From Spirochaetia bacterium (GTDB lineage: Bacteria > Spirochaetota > Spirochaetia > JABMQR01), in NCBI GenBank assembly GCA_016784705.1, contig JADHUD010000043.1:1-12811 (forward strand): DNA of 12,811 nucleotides, in the 5' to 3' direction. The notes beneath the pieces are model-generated. The model worked only from the letters and a program-made list of their open reading frames with translations, was not told where the DNA came from and made no database searches. Made by a program: the position numbers and the translations under genes. This document shows, in pieces, positions 1-7,520 of the stretch; position 1 is the stretch's first letter; each line of letters begins with the position of its first letter.

Positions 1-612
1 GAAAACCCTAAATATGCACTTGAAGGATCAATAGCAGTTGCCGGGTCACTGGTGCAGTGGGTACGGGATAACCTTGGATTGGTGAAAACAGCACCGGAAC
101 TGGATGTGCTGGCTGAATCCGTAGAAGATAACGGAGGAGTCTATTTTGTTCCCGCTTTTTCAGGACTCTTTGCTCCTTACTGGCGGTCAGATGCCAGAGG
201 AATAATTGCAGGACTTACCGGATATGCAAATTCAGGACACATAGCCCGGGCAGTTCTTGAAGCAACAGCCTATCAGGCGTATGATATCTTCGGTGCTATT
301 GAGAAAGATTCCGGAATTCACCTTAGTGAACTTCGTGTGGATGGCGGGCTTACAAACAGCAGACTGTTGATGCAGTTTCAATCAGATATTCTCAATATTC
401 CGGTAATAAGGCCGGGAGTTAAAGAAACAACTGCACTGGGAGCAGCGTATGCAGCAGGGATTACAACCGGTTACTGGGAAGGTGAGGAAGAACTGGGCAG
501 GCAATGGCGGGAAGATGTACGATGGATTCCCGGAATGTCTGAGCAGGAACGATCATCTTTGGTTCGGAATTGGCATAAAGCAGTGGAAAAAACACTGAAT
601 TGGAGTGATTAA
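1..612 (+). CDS. glpK: Glycerol kinase, C-terminal part (5' end outside window)
   Basis: This is the last 203 or so codons of an FGGY-family carbohydrate kinase. The open frame runs through the left edge, beginning ENPKYALEGSIAVAGSLVQW, and ends with TAA at 610-612. Sequence typical of glycerol kinase includes PAFSGLFAPYWRSDARG and the second FGGY signature region, VDGGLTNSRLLMQFQSDILN, followed by ETTALGAAYAAG. Full-length GlpK is about 500 residues, so the N-terminal actin-like ATPase lobe and most of the glycerol site lie outside. The enzyme phosphorylates glycerol to sn-glycerol 3-phosphate in the cytoplasm, feeding glycolysis and phospholipid synthesis. The GTG at 52 is an internal valine codon, not a start. 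The cardiolipin synthase gene follows after two bases, so the two are probably co-transcribed. Other FGGY kinases are possible but fit these motifs less well. Confidence 0.95.
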   Translation, partial: ENPKYALEGSIAVAGSLVQWVRDNLGLVKTAPELDVLAESVEDNGGVYFVPAFSGLFAPYWRSDARGIIAGLTGYANSGHIARAVLEATAYQAYDIFGAIEKDSGIHLSELRVDGGLTNSRLLMQFQSDILNIPVIRPGVKETTALGAAYAAGITTGYWEGEEELGRQWREDVRWIPGMSEQERSSLVRNWHKAVEKTLNWSD

Positions 613-614
613 AG

Positions 615-2072
615 TTGCAGATCGGCGGATTTTCAATATTCTATATACTCTATTTTGTTCTGGCTGTCGGGCTATCCGTTCAATTACTTCTGGATAATAA
701 AACCCCACAATCAACCTTTGCGTGGATACTTGCTCTCTTTCTCATTCCCTATGCCGGAGCTGTCATCTATCTTATGGGAGGGTTGAACTGGAGAAGGCGG
801 AAACTGGTAAAAATACGGCCGGAAGAGGTTTTTGGGGAGCGGATGAAAGGGCTGCTTGAAGAACAGGCCGTACAAATTCAGAATTCTTATTCACAGATTG
901 GATCTGACATCTCAAAAATTCTAACTATTACCATGAAAACCGGTAATGCCATTGTTACTCAGGATAATAAACTGGAAGTTTTTTATAATGGTAAGGAAAA
1001 ATTTGCGCGACTGTTTGATGATCTTGAGAGTGCAAAACACTCCATTCATATGGAATATTTTATTTTCCGGGATGATGAGATGGGTAGCAGGATAATGGAT
1101 ATCTTAGTGCAGAAAGCAAATGAGGGAGTTGAAGTACGGTTTTTATTAGATGGAGCAGGTTCGAGACCTACATTTACCCGGAAAGGACGACGAAGGCTTA
1201 AAAAAAGCAGAGTGCAGTTCAGAAACTTTCTGGACCCGGCAAACATTGTTACAGCTTGGTTGATTAATTACAGAATGCACAGAAAAATTGTTGTGATAGA
1301 TGGAAAAATTGCTTACACCGGCGGAATGAATCTTGCTGCAGAATATATTACAGGGTTTCCCAGATTTGAGAGCTGGCGGGATACACATCTCAGGCTCAGT
1401 GAAGGGGGAGCGGTTGTACTGCTGCAGTCGGTATTCATTGCTGACTGGATAAATAGCGGCGGTGTAATTGATTCTTTTGGACAATATATCGATGGAATGG
1501 CCTGCGATAAAAAAACCGAGAGGCTGCTTCCTGTCCAGATTCTCTGCAGCGGTCCTGATTCACACTGGTTTACCATACATAAACTTTTTCTCACGATGAT
1601 ATCAAATGCAAATACAAAAGTAATGATTCAGAGTCCCTATTTTGTGCCCGATGAAAGTATTGCCGCCGCTATTGAGACTGCTGCATTGAGCGGGGTTGAA
1701 GTCTCTCTAATGATAACCGGTAGAGTGGATAAGTATATTCCCTTTTGGGTAGCGCATACTTTTTTTGAGCCGCTGCTTCTGGCCGGAGTTAAAATATATC
1801 TCTATGAAGCAGGTTTTTTTCATGTAAAGACGCTTATTATTGATGATATAATGGCAACAGTAGGAAGCTGTAATGTTGATCAAAGAAGTTTTTTTCTTGA
1901 TTATGAATTGAATACAGTTATTTATGACCAGAAAACGGCTATGCAATTGACAACAAAATTTGAACAGGATCTTGAATCCTGCAGACAATTTACACTTGAA
2001 GATTATAAGGCGATTGGGCGTTTTCGGCGGCTGAGAAATTCAGCTTTCCGTATTGCAGCCCCGCTATTGTGA
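615..2072 (+). CDS. cls: Cardiolipin synthase (phospholipase D superfamily)
   Basis: A 485-residue inner-membrane enzyme that joins two phosphatidylglycerols into cardiolipin and glycerol. Two N-terminal hydrophobic segments (about residues 4-24 and 34-55) form the usual Cls membrane anchor. Two phospholipase D HKD motifs follow: HRKIVVID (H222, K224, D229), continuing to TGGMNLA, and HVKTLIID (H403, K405, D410), continuing to VGSCNVDQRSF. The length is normal for bacterial ClsA-type enzymes (about 480-510). The start is TTG at 615, because GGAG at 602-605 lies 9 bases upstream and the protein begins directly at the first membrane segment. It sits two bases after glpK, which makes a sensible pair since glycerol 3-phosphate is the head-group precursor of phosphatidylglycerol. 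The last codons carry the -35 box of the next operon. Family assignment is secure; which Cls subtype is not. Confidence 0.95.
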   Translation: MQIGGFSIFYILYFVLAVGLSVQLLLDNKTPQSTFAWILALFLIPYAGAVIYLMGGLNWRRRKLVKIRPEEVFGERMKGLLEEQAVQIQNSYSQIGSDISKILTITMKTGNAIVTQDNKLEVFYNGKEKFARLFDDLESAKHSIHMEYFIFRDDEMGSRIMDILVQKANEGVEVRFLLDGAGSRPTFTRKGRRRLKKSRVQFRNFLDPANIVTAWLINYRMHRKIVVIDGKIAYTGGMNLAAEYITGFPRFESWRDTHLRLSEGGAVVLLQSVFIADWINSGGVIDSFGQYIDGMACDKKTERLLPVQILCSGPDSHWFTIHKLFLTMISNANTKVMIQSPYFVPDESIAAAIETAALSGVEVSLMITGRVDKYIPFWVAHTFFEPLLLAGVKIYLYEAGFFHVKTLIIDDIMATVGSCNVDQRSFFLDYELNTVIYDQKTAMQLTTKFEQDLESCRQFTLEDYKAIGRFRRLRNSAFRIAAPLL

Positions 2073-2095
2073 TTATAAGGGGATAGTTCTATAAT
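2067..2095 (+). promoter_or_regulatory. Sigma70-type promoter of the cdaA operon
   Basis: A -35 box TTGTGA (2067-2072) and a perfect -10 box TATAAT (2090-2095) are separated by exactly 17 bases. The -35 box overlaps the last sense codon and the TGA stop of cls. The predicted transcription start is about 2102. This would let c-di-AMP synthesis and the genes after it be expressed independently of glpK-cls. It is called from sequence only. Confidence 0.7.
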
Positions 2096-2112
2096 CGCTG
2101 TAGGTAACAGCG
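2096..2112 (+). repeat. Inverted repeat at the predicted cdaA transcription start
   Basis: CGCTGT (2096-2101) and ACAGCG (2107-2112) form a perfect 6-bp inverted repeat around a 5-base centre. It begins directly after the -10 box and spans the predicted start at about 2102. It has no following T run, so it is not a terminator. Its position suits a repressor operator, or part of it would lie at the very 5' end of the mRNA. The function is inferred from position only. Confidence 0.5.
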
Positions 2113-2148
2113 TATGCAATACAGAATGATTTGAGGGAGATAGCTAGT

Positions 2149-2964
2149 ATGAAATGGTTGGAAGAAATCTGGTATGTTCGGGATATTATCCGACCTCTGC
2201 TGGATATTGGGATTACCACGGTTATACTCTATCGTCTCTATATAAATATAGCCCGGACAAGTGCTGTACAGATTCTGAGAATATTCATAATAACGGGTTG
2301 TATCTATGCCGCAGCATACATTTTTCAGCTGAGTACTCTTTTATGGATAATTGATCATATCTTACTTGCTGTTATCATCATAACTGCAATTATTTATCAA
2401 CCTGAATTGAGAAGAGCTTTTACTCGAACCTGGTCAAGGGGAGGGCGGCTTTTCCGTTTCGGCAGCCAGACTTCTCAAGAGCAGATTGAGACTATTCTCA
2501 ATGCATTAGTGGTGTTGTCAGCTAAAAGGCGCGGTGCACTTATTGTGTTTCCCAGAAAACTGGGTGTGCGCGGTATAGTTGATACCGGAACACGCTTGAA
2601 TGCCGATTTGTCAAGTGCGCTGATTCTTACACTATTTGATCATAACACACCGCTTCATGATGGAGCGGCAATTGTTCAGTCTGGTAAAATAATATCAGCG
2701 GGCTGCTTTCTTCCATTAAGCGGGCAAGCCGATATCCGGCGGAGTTTTGGTGCCAGACATCGGGCAGCATTGGGTATGGCTGAAGATACCGATGCAGTGG
2801 TTATCTGTGTTTCTGAAGAGACAGGATCAATCTCTCTTGCCTATAATGCTAATCTCTATTACGATCTTGAGCCGGAAACAGCGAAAAGAATGATTATAGC
2901 ACTCCTCAATTACCATGATGTAAATCCTGAAATGATAGAGGAGGTGTCACATGCCAAAGAGTAA
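2149..2964 (+). CDS. cdaA: Diadenylate cyclase CdaA (membrane DAC domain protein)
   Basis: A 271-residue enzyme that condenses two ATP into the second messenger cyclic di-AMP at the inner membrane. Three hydrophobic segments (about residues 17-34, 41-60 and 64-84) precede a cytoplasmic DAC domain. The catalytic motifs are visible: DGA at 171-173 (HDGAAIV) and RHR at 203-205 (FGARHRAALG). Length and architecture match CdaA (YbbP) rather than the DNA-scanning DisA. ATG at 2149 is preferred over TTG at 2131 because GAGGGAGA (2133-2140) sits 8 bases upstream of the ATG, and the protein then starts MKWLEEIW. It overlaps cdaR by 14 bases, the usual cdaA-cdaR pairing. No glmM, the common third partner in Firmicutes, is present here; acpS follows instead. 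Confidence 0.95.
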   Translation: MKWLEEIWYVRDIIRPLLDIGITTVILYRLYINIARTSAVQILRIFIITGCIYAAAYIFQLSTLLWIIDHILLAVIIITAIIYQPELRRAFTRTWSRGGRLFRFGSQTSQEQIETILNALVVLSAKRRGALIVFPRKLGVRGIVDTGTRLNADLSSALILTLFDHNTPLHDGAAIVQSGKIISAGCFLPLSGQADIRRSFGARHRAALGMAEDTDAVVICVSEETGSISLAYNANLYYDLEPETAKRMIIALLNYHDVNPEMIEEVSHAKE

Positions 2965-3364
2965 ATTTCTTCAGGATCTGGTGTATAACTGGCCGGCAAA
3001 AATATTATCTCTGGTAACCGCACTTCTGATATTTTTTCTGATCCAAATGGTAACCGCTTCTGAACGTTCCTTTTTTATTCCCCTTGAAGTGCATATTCCC
3101 GAAGATTATATTGTAGAAAACAGTATTCCTGAACAGATAAAACTGATTGTCAAGGGGCCTGAAAAAGATATTTATCGAATTATACCAGAGCAGATTACCA
3201 GTTCGATTGATTTTTCAGATGCGGATTCTGACGGTGTACATACCCGGAATGTTATTATTAATACAGATATGGTTGTTGGTGATACTGATATGATTACTTA
3301 TGAACCGGATCCGGTTTCTGTTAAGCTGTTTTTAAGCAGGATAAAAAAAGAGGACAATACGTGA
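2951..3364 (+). CDS. cdaR: YbbR-domain protein, CdaR-like regulator of CdaA
   Basis: A 137-residue protein with one N-terminal membrane anchor (about residues 15-32, LSLVTALLIFFLIQMV) and a single extracytoplasmic YbbR-like beta domain (PLEVHIPEDYIV...IKLIVKGPEKDIY...VKLFLS). CdaR proteins bind CdaA and modulate c-di-AMP synthesis from outside the membrane. Firmicute CdaR usually has three or four YbbR domains, so this is a short form. The start at 2951 is supported by a strong Shine-Dalgarno sequence, GAGGAGGTG (2938-2946). It overlaps the 3' end of cdaA by 14 bases and shares GTGA with acpS, which points to translational coupling on both sides. The regulatory role is inferred from family and context. 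Confidence 0.85.
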   Translation: MPKSKFLQDLVYNWPAKILSLVTALLIFFLIQMVTASERSFFIPLEVHIPEDYIVENSIPEQIKLIVKGPEKDIYRIIPEQITSSIDFSDADSDGVHTRNVIINTDMVVGDTDMITYEPDPVSVKLFLSRIKKEDNT

Positions 3365-3750
3365 TTTTAGGGATAGGTCTGGATATTCTTGAAACACATA
3401 GAATGGCAGAAAAATCAAAGGATTCCCGATTTCTCAACAGGTTTATGCATCCTGATGAAATAGCGTATGCACAGATAAGTAAAGAGGATCCTGCAATGAT
3501 TTATGCTTCGCGTTTCGCTGCAAAAGAGGCCTTTGGGAAAGCTTTGGGGATTGGACTGCGCGGGTTAAAGCTTCGGGATATTGCTGTTGATCATGATGAA
3601 TCCGGACGTCCGTTTCTTTCACTATACGGAACAGCATTGGAAGCCTACCGGAAAATCGGCGGATCAGCTGCATATCTCTCCATCTCCCATCAGGACAGTA
3701 TTGTTGCAGCAGTAGTAATTATTGAAGGAGAATCAAGGAGTGGAGTATGA
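3361..3750 (+). CDS. acpS: Holo-[acyl-carrier-protein] synthase
   Basis: A 129-residue phosphopantetheinyl transferase that moves 4'-phosphopantetheine from coenzyme A onto the conserved serine of acyl carrier protein, activating it for fatty acid synthesis. The length is typical of AcpS (about 120-130). Hallmarks are IGLDI near the N-terminus (metal-binding D8) and RFAAKEAFGKALG (E56 and K60), followed by SISHQDSIVAAVVI near the C-terminus. The start is GTG at 3361, giving MILGIGLDI; AGAGGA at 3349-3354 is the ribosome binding site. The start codon lies in the GTGA overlap with the cdaR stop. The 3' end carries the ribosome binding site of truA. Confidence 0.95.
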   Translation: MILGIGLDILETHRMAEKSKDSRFLNRFMHPDEIAYAQISKEDPAMIYASRFAAKEAFGKALGIGLRGLKLRDIAVDHDESGRPFLSLYGTALEAYRKIGGSAAYLSISHQDSIVAAVVIIEGESRSGV

Positions 3751-4522
3751 AGGTGTTTCGCCAGAACATGGGGCAGGATCACTACGGCGCATAAAATTGA
3801 CACTTGCCTATAACGGGACAAATTTCTGCGGATGGCAGATTCAGAAGAACGACAGAACTGTTCAGCAAGTACTGCAGGATGCATTAACTGCACTGCACAA
3901 ACATCCGGTTATTGTAACGGGGTCCGGAAGAACAGATTCAGGAGTTCATGCTATTGGGCAGGCAGCCCATTTTGATACCACTCTGGCATCTATTCCTGCA
4001 GAGAAATTTATTCCTGCACTTAATACGCTTCTTCCCGAAGATATACGTATTCGCAAAAGTGTAGAAGTTCCAGAGACTTTCCATGCAAGATTTCATGCAG
4101 TTGAGCGTGAATATCGGTATTATATATCACTTTTAAGCGAAAACAATCCATTTACCCGGCCGTTTACCCATACAGTAGCAGATATGCCTGCTGTCAGGCT
4201 CCTGAATACATATGCACGCATTATTGCAGGAACTCACGATTTTACCACCTTTTCTGCTGCGGGAGATACCAGTAAAACAAAGATCAGGAATATAGGGTCA
4301 GCCGCCTTTTATATGGAAAAAGGGCAGCTGGTTTTCCGCATTAAGGGAAATGCTTTTCTCTGGAGAATGGTGAGGTCCTTAGTGGGAACTATGCTGGAGC
4401 TGGCACAAAAAAGTGAATCACCGGAGAAGATGCTGGAGATACTGAATGCTGCCGACCGTCGATTTGCCGGTACAACTGCACCAGCTAAGGGCTTGTTTTT
4501 ATATAGGGTTAGCTATGCATAA
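3740..4522 (+). CDS. truA: tRNA pseudouridine(38-40) synthase TruA
   Basis: A 260-residue enzyme that converts uridine to pseudouridine at positions 38-40 of the tRNA anticodon arm. The catalytic aspartate lies in GRTDSGVHA (D66). Other TruA sequence includes LAYNGTNFCGWQ, FHARFHAVEREYRYYI, GTHDFTTFSA and FLWRMVRSLVGTM. GTG at 3740 is chosen because GAAGGAG (3724-3730) lies 9 bases upstream; TTG at 3722 would extend the protein by six residues but has no such site. The first 15 or so residues before RRIKLTLAYNG look like a short non-conserved leader. The gene overlaps acpS by 11 bases and the next gene by 8, so it is part of the same operon. Confidence 0.93.
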   Translation: MEYEGVSPEHGAGSLRRIKLTLAYNGTNFCGWQIQKNDRTVQQVLQDALTALHKHPVIVTGSGRTDSGVHAIGQAAHFDTTLASIPAEKFIPALNTLLPEDIRIRKSVEVPETFHARFHAVEREYRYYISLLSENNPFTRPFTHTVADMPAVRLLNTYARIIAGTHDFTTFSAAGDTSKTKIRNIGSAAFYMEKGQLVFRIKGNAFLWRMVRSLVGTMLELAQKSESPEKMLEILNAADRRFAGTTAPAKGLFLYRVSYA

Positions 4523-5402
4523 AGAGGAAGAAAAACTGCAGAATGCACTGACAGAATTGTGGGATATAATGGAATCTGCAGAGTTGGTGCTGATGAATAC
4601 GTACAATACTAGCATCAATCTCCAGGAAACACCTGATTTTTCAGCGGTTATTCACTCAATTCTACGGGATTCCGGGGTGCTTGAAAGAATTGAAGCTGAA
4701 GATCTACCTGAATCAAACATAAAAGATGAAAACCCTGATGGATCAGAGGTTGAAGAGGCTGATTATAATACTGATCTTGAGTTGAACGCCGATTCTGCGT
4801 CAGGACACGCTCCTTTAAACGATTCATCGGACTACGAATATGCTGCGTCATGCAGAAATCTTGCCGATATCACCTGGAAAGTAAATGAATGTACTCTATG
4901 CGGGTTATGTGAAACACGGACACATGCTGTTCCCGGTAATGGTGTAATGAATCCAAAAGTAATGGTGATCGGGGAAGCACCCGGAGCGCAGGAGGATAAA
5001 ACCGGAGAACCATTTGTCGGTCCTGCCGGTAAATATCTTGATACCTGGATGGGAGCTCTCAAACTCTTTAGAGGGCGGGACCTGTTTATTGGAAATATTA
5101 TAAAGTGCAGACCTCCAGGAAACCGGGATCCTTTCCCTGATGAGACAGATGCTTGTCTGCCTTATCTCAAGAGGCAGATTCAGATAATTAAACCTAGAAC
5201 AATACTCTGCGTTGGTCGCATAGCAGCTCAAATACTTACGGGAGATTCAGCAGGGATAGGCCGGTTGAGAACCAGCCAGTATACATATGAGGGGATCCCG
5301 ATGATCGTAACCTACCATCCTAGTGCAGTACTGCGGAATCCGGAGGAGTATCGTAAACCGGTGTGGGAAGATCTTCAAAAGCTGCTGAAACTAATTTATT
5401 AA
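4515..5402 (+). CDS. Family 4 uracil-DNA glycosylase with long acidic N-terminal extension
   Basis: A 295-residue protein whose C-terminal part (about residues 120-295) is an iron-sulfur family 4 uracil-DNA glycosylase, which removes uracil from DNA in base excision repair. Visible motifs are GEAPGAQED (153-161), EPFVGPAGKYLD, and the active-site HPS (268-270). Probable [4Fe-4S] ligands are C126, C129, C198 and C214, with C132 as an extra cysteine. The N-terminal 115 or so residues are rich in Asp, Glu, Asn and Ser and match no domain I recognise; family 4 enzymes are normally about 190-230 residues. ATG at 4515 is chosen: it overlaps the truA stop by 8 bases and AGGG lies at 4505-4508. An in-frame ATG at 4446 lies deep inside truA and has no ribosome binding site. 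Confidence 0.9.
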   Translation: MHKEEEKLQNALTELWDIMESAELVLMNTYNTSINLQETPDFSAVIHSILRDSGVLERIEAEDLPESNIKDENPDGSEVEEADYNTDLELNADSASGHAPLNDSSDYEYAASCRNLADITWKVNECTLCGLCETRTHAVPGNGVMNPKVMVIGEAPGAQEDKTGEPFVGPAGKYLDTWMGALKLFRGRDLFIGNIIKCRPPGNRDPFPDETDACLPYLKRQIQIIKPRTILCVGRIAAQILTGDSAGIGRLRTSQYTYEGIPMIVTYHPSAVLRNPEEYRKPVWEDLQKLLKLIY

Positions 5403-5407
5403 ATGAG

Positions 5408-5439
5408 GAAATTTCAAAATGATTTTGTTTTGAAATTTC
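5408..5439 (+). repeat. 12-bp perfect inverted repeat between the glycosylase gene and priA
   Basis: GAAATTTCAAAA (5408-5419) and TTTTGAAATTTC (5428-5439) are exact reverse complements around an 8-base centre. The element starts five bases after the glycosylase stop codon and ends 51 bases before the priA start. As RNA it would form a long AT-rich hairpin. The bases after it (CGACGATTTGTTTT) are not a clean U run, so it is a poor classical terminator. It could attenuate or protect mRNA ends, or bind a protein as DNA. Confidence 0.75.
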
Positions 5440-5490
5440 GACGATTTGTTTTGGAGAATCAAACCGATAATCTGCGTTAAGGGAGAATCT

Positions 5491-7461
5491 TTGGAATACG
5501 CTGAAGTAATGTTTAATGCACCTATGCAGCAAACCTATACCTATATCATACCTGAGGGAATGATCTGTAAAACCGGACAACGTGTTACTGTTCCATTGGG
5601 AAGAAGAACAGTAACAGGATTTGTGGTTCATACCGGAACTGCTGCTCCAACTGAATCCTATGTACTGAAACCCATCTCAAGGGTAATTGACAAAGAACAA
5701 ATCTTTGATGAGGGAGAAATTGAGCTGGCAAAATGGATGTCCTCACTCTATCTCTGCTCTCCGGGAGAGGCTTTGTCCGTTATGATACCCGGCGGCCGCA
5801 GGGATTCTGCAATTCCAGCCTTAATTGCTGATGATGAATTCGCAGGAAACCCCCATGCATTAACATCACATCAGGAAGAGGCAGTGAATGCCATCTGCAG
5901 TGGTGAAAAATCGCTCTACTATCTCTTTGGGGTTACCGGTTCAGGAAAAACTGAAGTTTTTCTTCAGGCAGCCGAACGCACTATTGCAGCAGGTAAAACA
6001 GTAATTTATCTGGTTCCTGAAATCACGCTTACCCACCAGCTCTCAGATCAGGTGAAGAACAGATTTGCCGGAAGGGTAGCGGTTCTGCACTCTGCGCTTA
6101 CTCCTACACAGCGCCTTATTGAGTGGATGCGGATCAGACGGGGTGAGGTTGATATTACTATAGGTGCACGGAGTGCCGTTTTTGCTCCCCTGCGGAATCC
6201 CGGTTTGATAATAATTGATGAAGAGCACGAAAACTCCTATAAATCCGGCTCTTCGCCGAGATATCATGCCCGGCAGATTGCTTTTCACCGGTCATCAATA
6301 TCAGGTGCAGCTTTGGTTATGGGAAGTGCGACCCCCTCACTCGAAGCCTGGCACCTCATGAAAACCGGACGAATTCAACGGCTCGAACTTCCCGAAAGGG
6401 TATCAGGCGGATCAATGCCTAAAGTTGAAGTTGTTGATATGACCTTTGAAGAGGGAGCTATTTCCCGGAAACTGCAGCAGGAGATCAGAAGTGTACTGCA
6501 GAAAAAGAGACAAGTAATACTTTTTCTGAACCGGCGTGGATTTTCCTACTTTTTTCACTGTAAAACCTGCGGTTATGAGATGACCTGTAATCATTGTTCG
6601 GTTTCATTAACCTATCATAAGGAGCGTGAAAGGATGGTCTGCCACTATTGCGGTCAATCCAAAAGACCTGTCTCTGTTTGTCCTGACTGCGGCTCCCTTG
6701 ATGTTGGATATTCAGGTTTTGGCACTGAGATGATTGAAGAAGAGACAGCAAAAATCTTTCCTCAGGCACGTGTTGCACGGCTTGATACCGATGCTGCAAA
6801 GAATAAAGGAGTGGTAAAGAAAACACTCGATGATTTCAAAAATGGAGAAATAGACATCCTGCTGGGTACCCAGATGGTTGCCAAGGGCTTGAATTTTCCA
6901 GGTGTTGATCTAGTGGGAATTGTACTTGCAGACAGTGCGCTTCACCTTCCTGATTTCCGTGCTCAGGAGCGTACATTCTCACTTATTCTGCAGGTATCCG
7001 GCCGGTCGGGCCGGTTTTCACATGATGGGAAAGTTGTTGTCCAGACTTACCGGCCGGATAACAGCGCAGTCAGACTGGGTGCGGCAGGTGATATTGTTCA
7101 GTTTTGTGAACAAGAACTGGCCATGCGGCAAATGACCGGATTCCCGCCGTATACACGGCTGAGCAGGCTGGTGTTTCGATCAAGAGATAAGAAAAAAGTC
7201 GAGAAAATGGCTGATCAAGCCGATAAAATTTTACACCGGATAATTAGCGATATTGATTCTCCTTCTGACCAGAAAGCGGAAATATTAGGTCCGGTAGAGT
7301 GTCCGCTTGCAAAGATATCCGGCAATTTTCGTTGGCAGATTATAATCCGGTCTGTCTCATTCCCAATCCTGCGGCTGGTAACTGCAAGTTTTATGAACCA
7401 GGTTAAACCGGTTTCCGGAACCTTTATTGAGGTTGACATTGACCCGGTAAACCTTCTTTAG
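5491..7461 (+). CDS. priA: Primosomal protein N', replication restart helicase PriA
   Basis: A 656-residue 3'-5' superfamily 2 DNA helicase that recognises stalled forks and recombination intermediates and reloads the replisome. The N-terminal DNA-binding domain starts MEYAEVMFNAPMQQTYTYIIPEG. The helicase core has Walker A GSGKT at about 150-154, DEEH at 243-246, SATPSLEAW and QVSGRSGRF. Eight zinc-binding cysteines fall between about 357 and 400 (CKTC, CNHC, CHYC and CPDC). TTG at 5491 is preferred because GGGAG (5481-5485) lies 5 bases upstream and the protein then starts exactly as PriA proteins do; the upstream TTG at 5446 has no support. It is separated from the preceding overlapping genes by 88 bases holding an inverted repeat, so its expression may be set apart from theirs. 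No clear terminator follows. Confidence 0.95.
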   Translation: MEYAEVMFNAPMQQTYTYIIPEGMICKTGQRVTVPLGRRTVTGFVVHTGTAAPTESYVLKPISRVIDKEQIFDEGEIELAKWMSSLYLCSPGEALSVMIPGGRRDSAIPALIADDEFAGNPHALTSHQEEAVNAICSGEKSLYYLFGVTGSGKTEVFLQAAERTIAAGKTVIYLVPEITLTHQLSDQVKNRFAGRVAVLHSALTPTQRLIEWMRIRRGEVDITIGARSAVFAPLRNPGLIIIDEEHENSYKSGSSPRYHARQIAFHRSSISGAALVMGSATPSLEAWHLMKTGRIQRLELPERVSGGSMPKVEVVDMTFEEGAISRKLQQEIRSVLQKKRQVILFLNRRGFSYFFHCKTCGYEMTCNHCSVSLTYHKERERMVCHYCGQSKRPVSVCPDCGSLDVGYSGFGTEMIEEETAKIFPQARVARLDTDAAKNKGVVKKTLDDFKNGEIDILLGTQMVAKGLNFPGVDLVGIVLADSALHLPDFRAQERTFSLILQVSGRSGRFSHDGKVVVQTYRPDNSAVRLGAAGDIVQFCEQELAMRQMTGFPPYTRLSRLVFRSRDKKKVEKMADQADKILHRIISDIDSPSDQKAEILGPVECPLAKISGNFRWQIIIRSVSFPILRLVTASFMNQVKPVSGTFIEVDIDPVNLL

Positions 7462-7471
7462 CAAACATGTT

Positions 7472-7497
7472 TCAGCTGCAATTATCAGCTGCAATTA
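7472..7497 (+). repeat. Perfect 13-bp tandem repeat upstream of the def promoter
   Basis: Two adjacent identical copies of TCAGCTGCAATTA occupy 7472-7484 and 7485-7497. Each copy contains the palindrome CAGCTG, so the pair could also fold as a 6-bp stem with a 7-base loop. It begins 11 bases after the priA stop and ends 23 bases before the def -35 box. A second protein-binding element next to the promoter or a replication-slippage duplication are both possible. Confidence 0.7.
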
Positions 7498-7520
7498 ACT
7501 GCTTCATTTATGCAAATCAA

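Noticed and set aside
2073..2148. A c-di-AMP riboswitch (ydaO type) ahead of cdaA
   Set aside because: The leader after the predicted start is under 50 bases, too short for that structure, and shows only one small inverted repeat at its 5' end.
4446..4514. Upstream ATG start for the glycosylase gene
   Set aside because: It would overlap truA by 77 bases, has no Shine-Dalgarno sequence, and the ATG at 4515 fits the overlap pattern of the operon.
5408..5439. Inverted repeat as an ordinary intrinsic terminator
   Set aside because: The stem is AT-rich and the following bases are CGACGATTTGTTTT rather than a continuous T run; it is listed as a repeat of uncertain role.
5446..5490. Upstream TTG start for priA
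   Set aside because: It adds 15 residues unlike PriA, has no ribosome binding site, and the TTG at 5491 has GGGAG at the right distance and gives the family-typical N-terminus.
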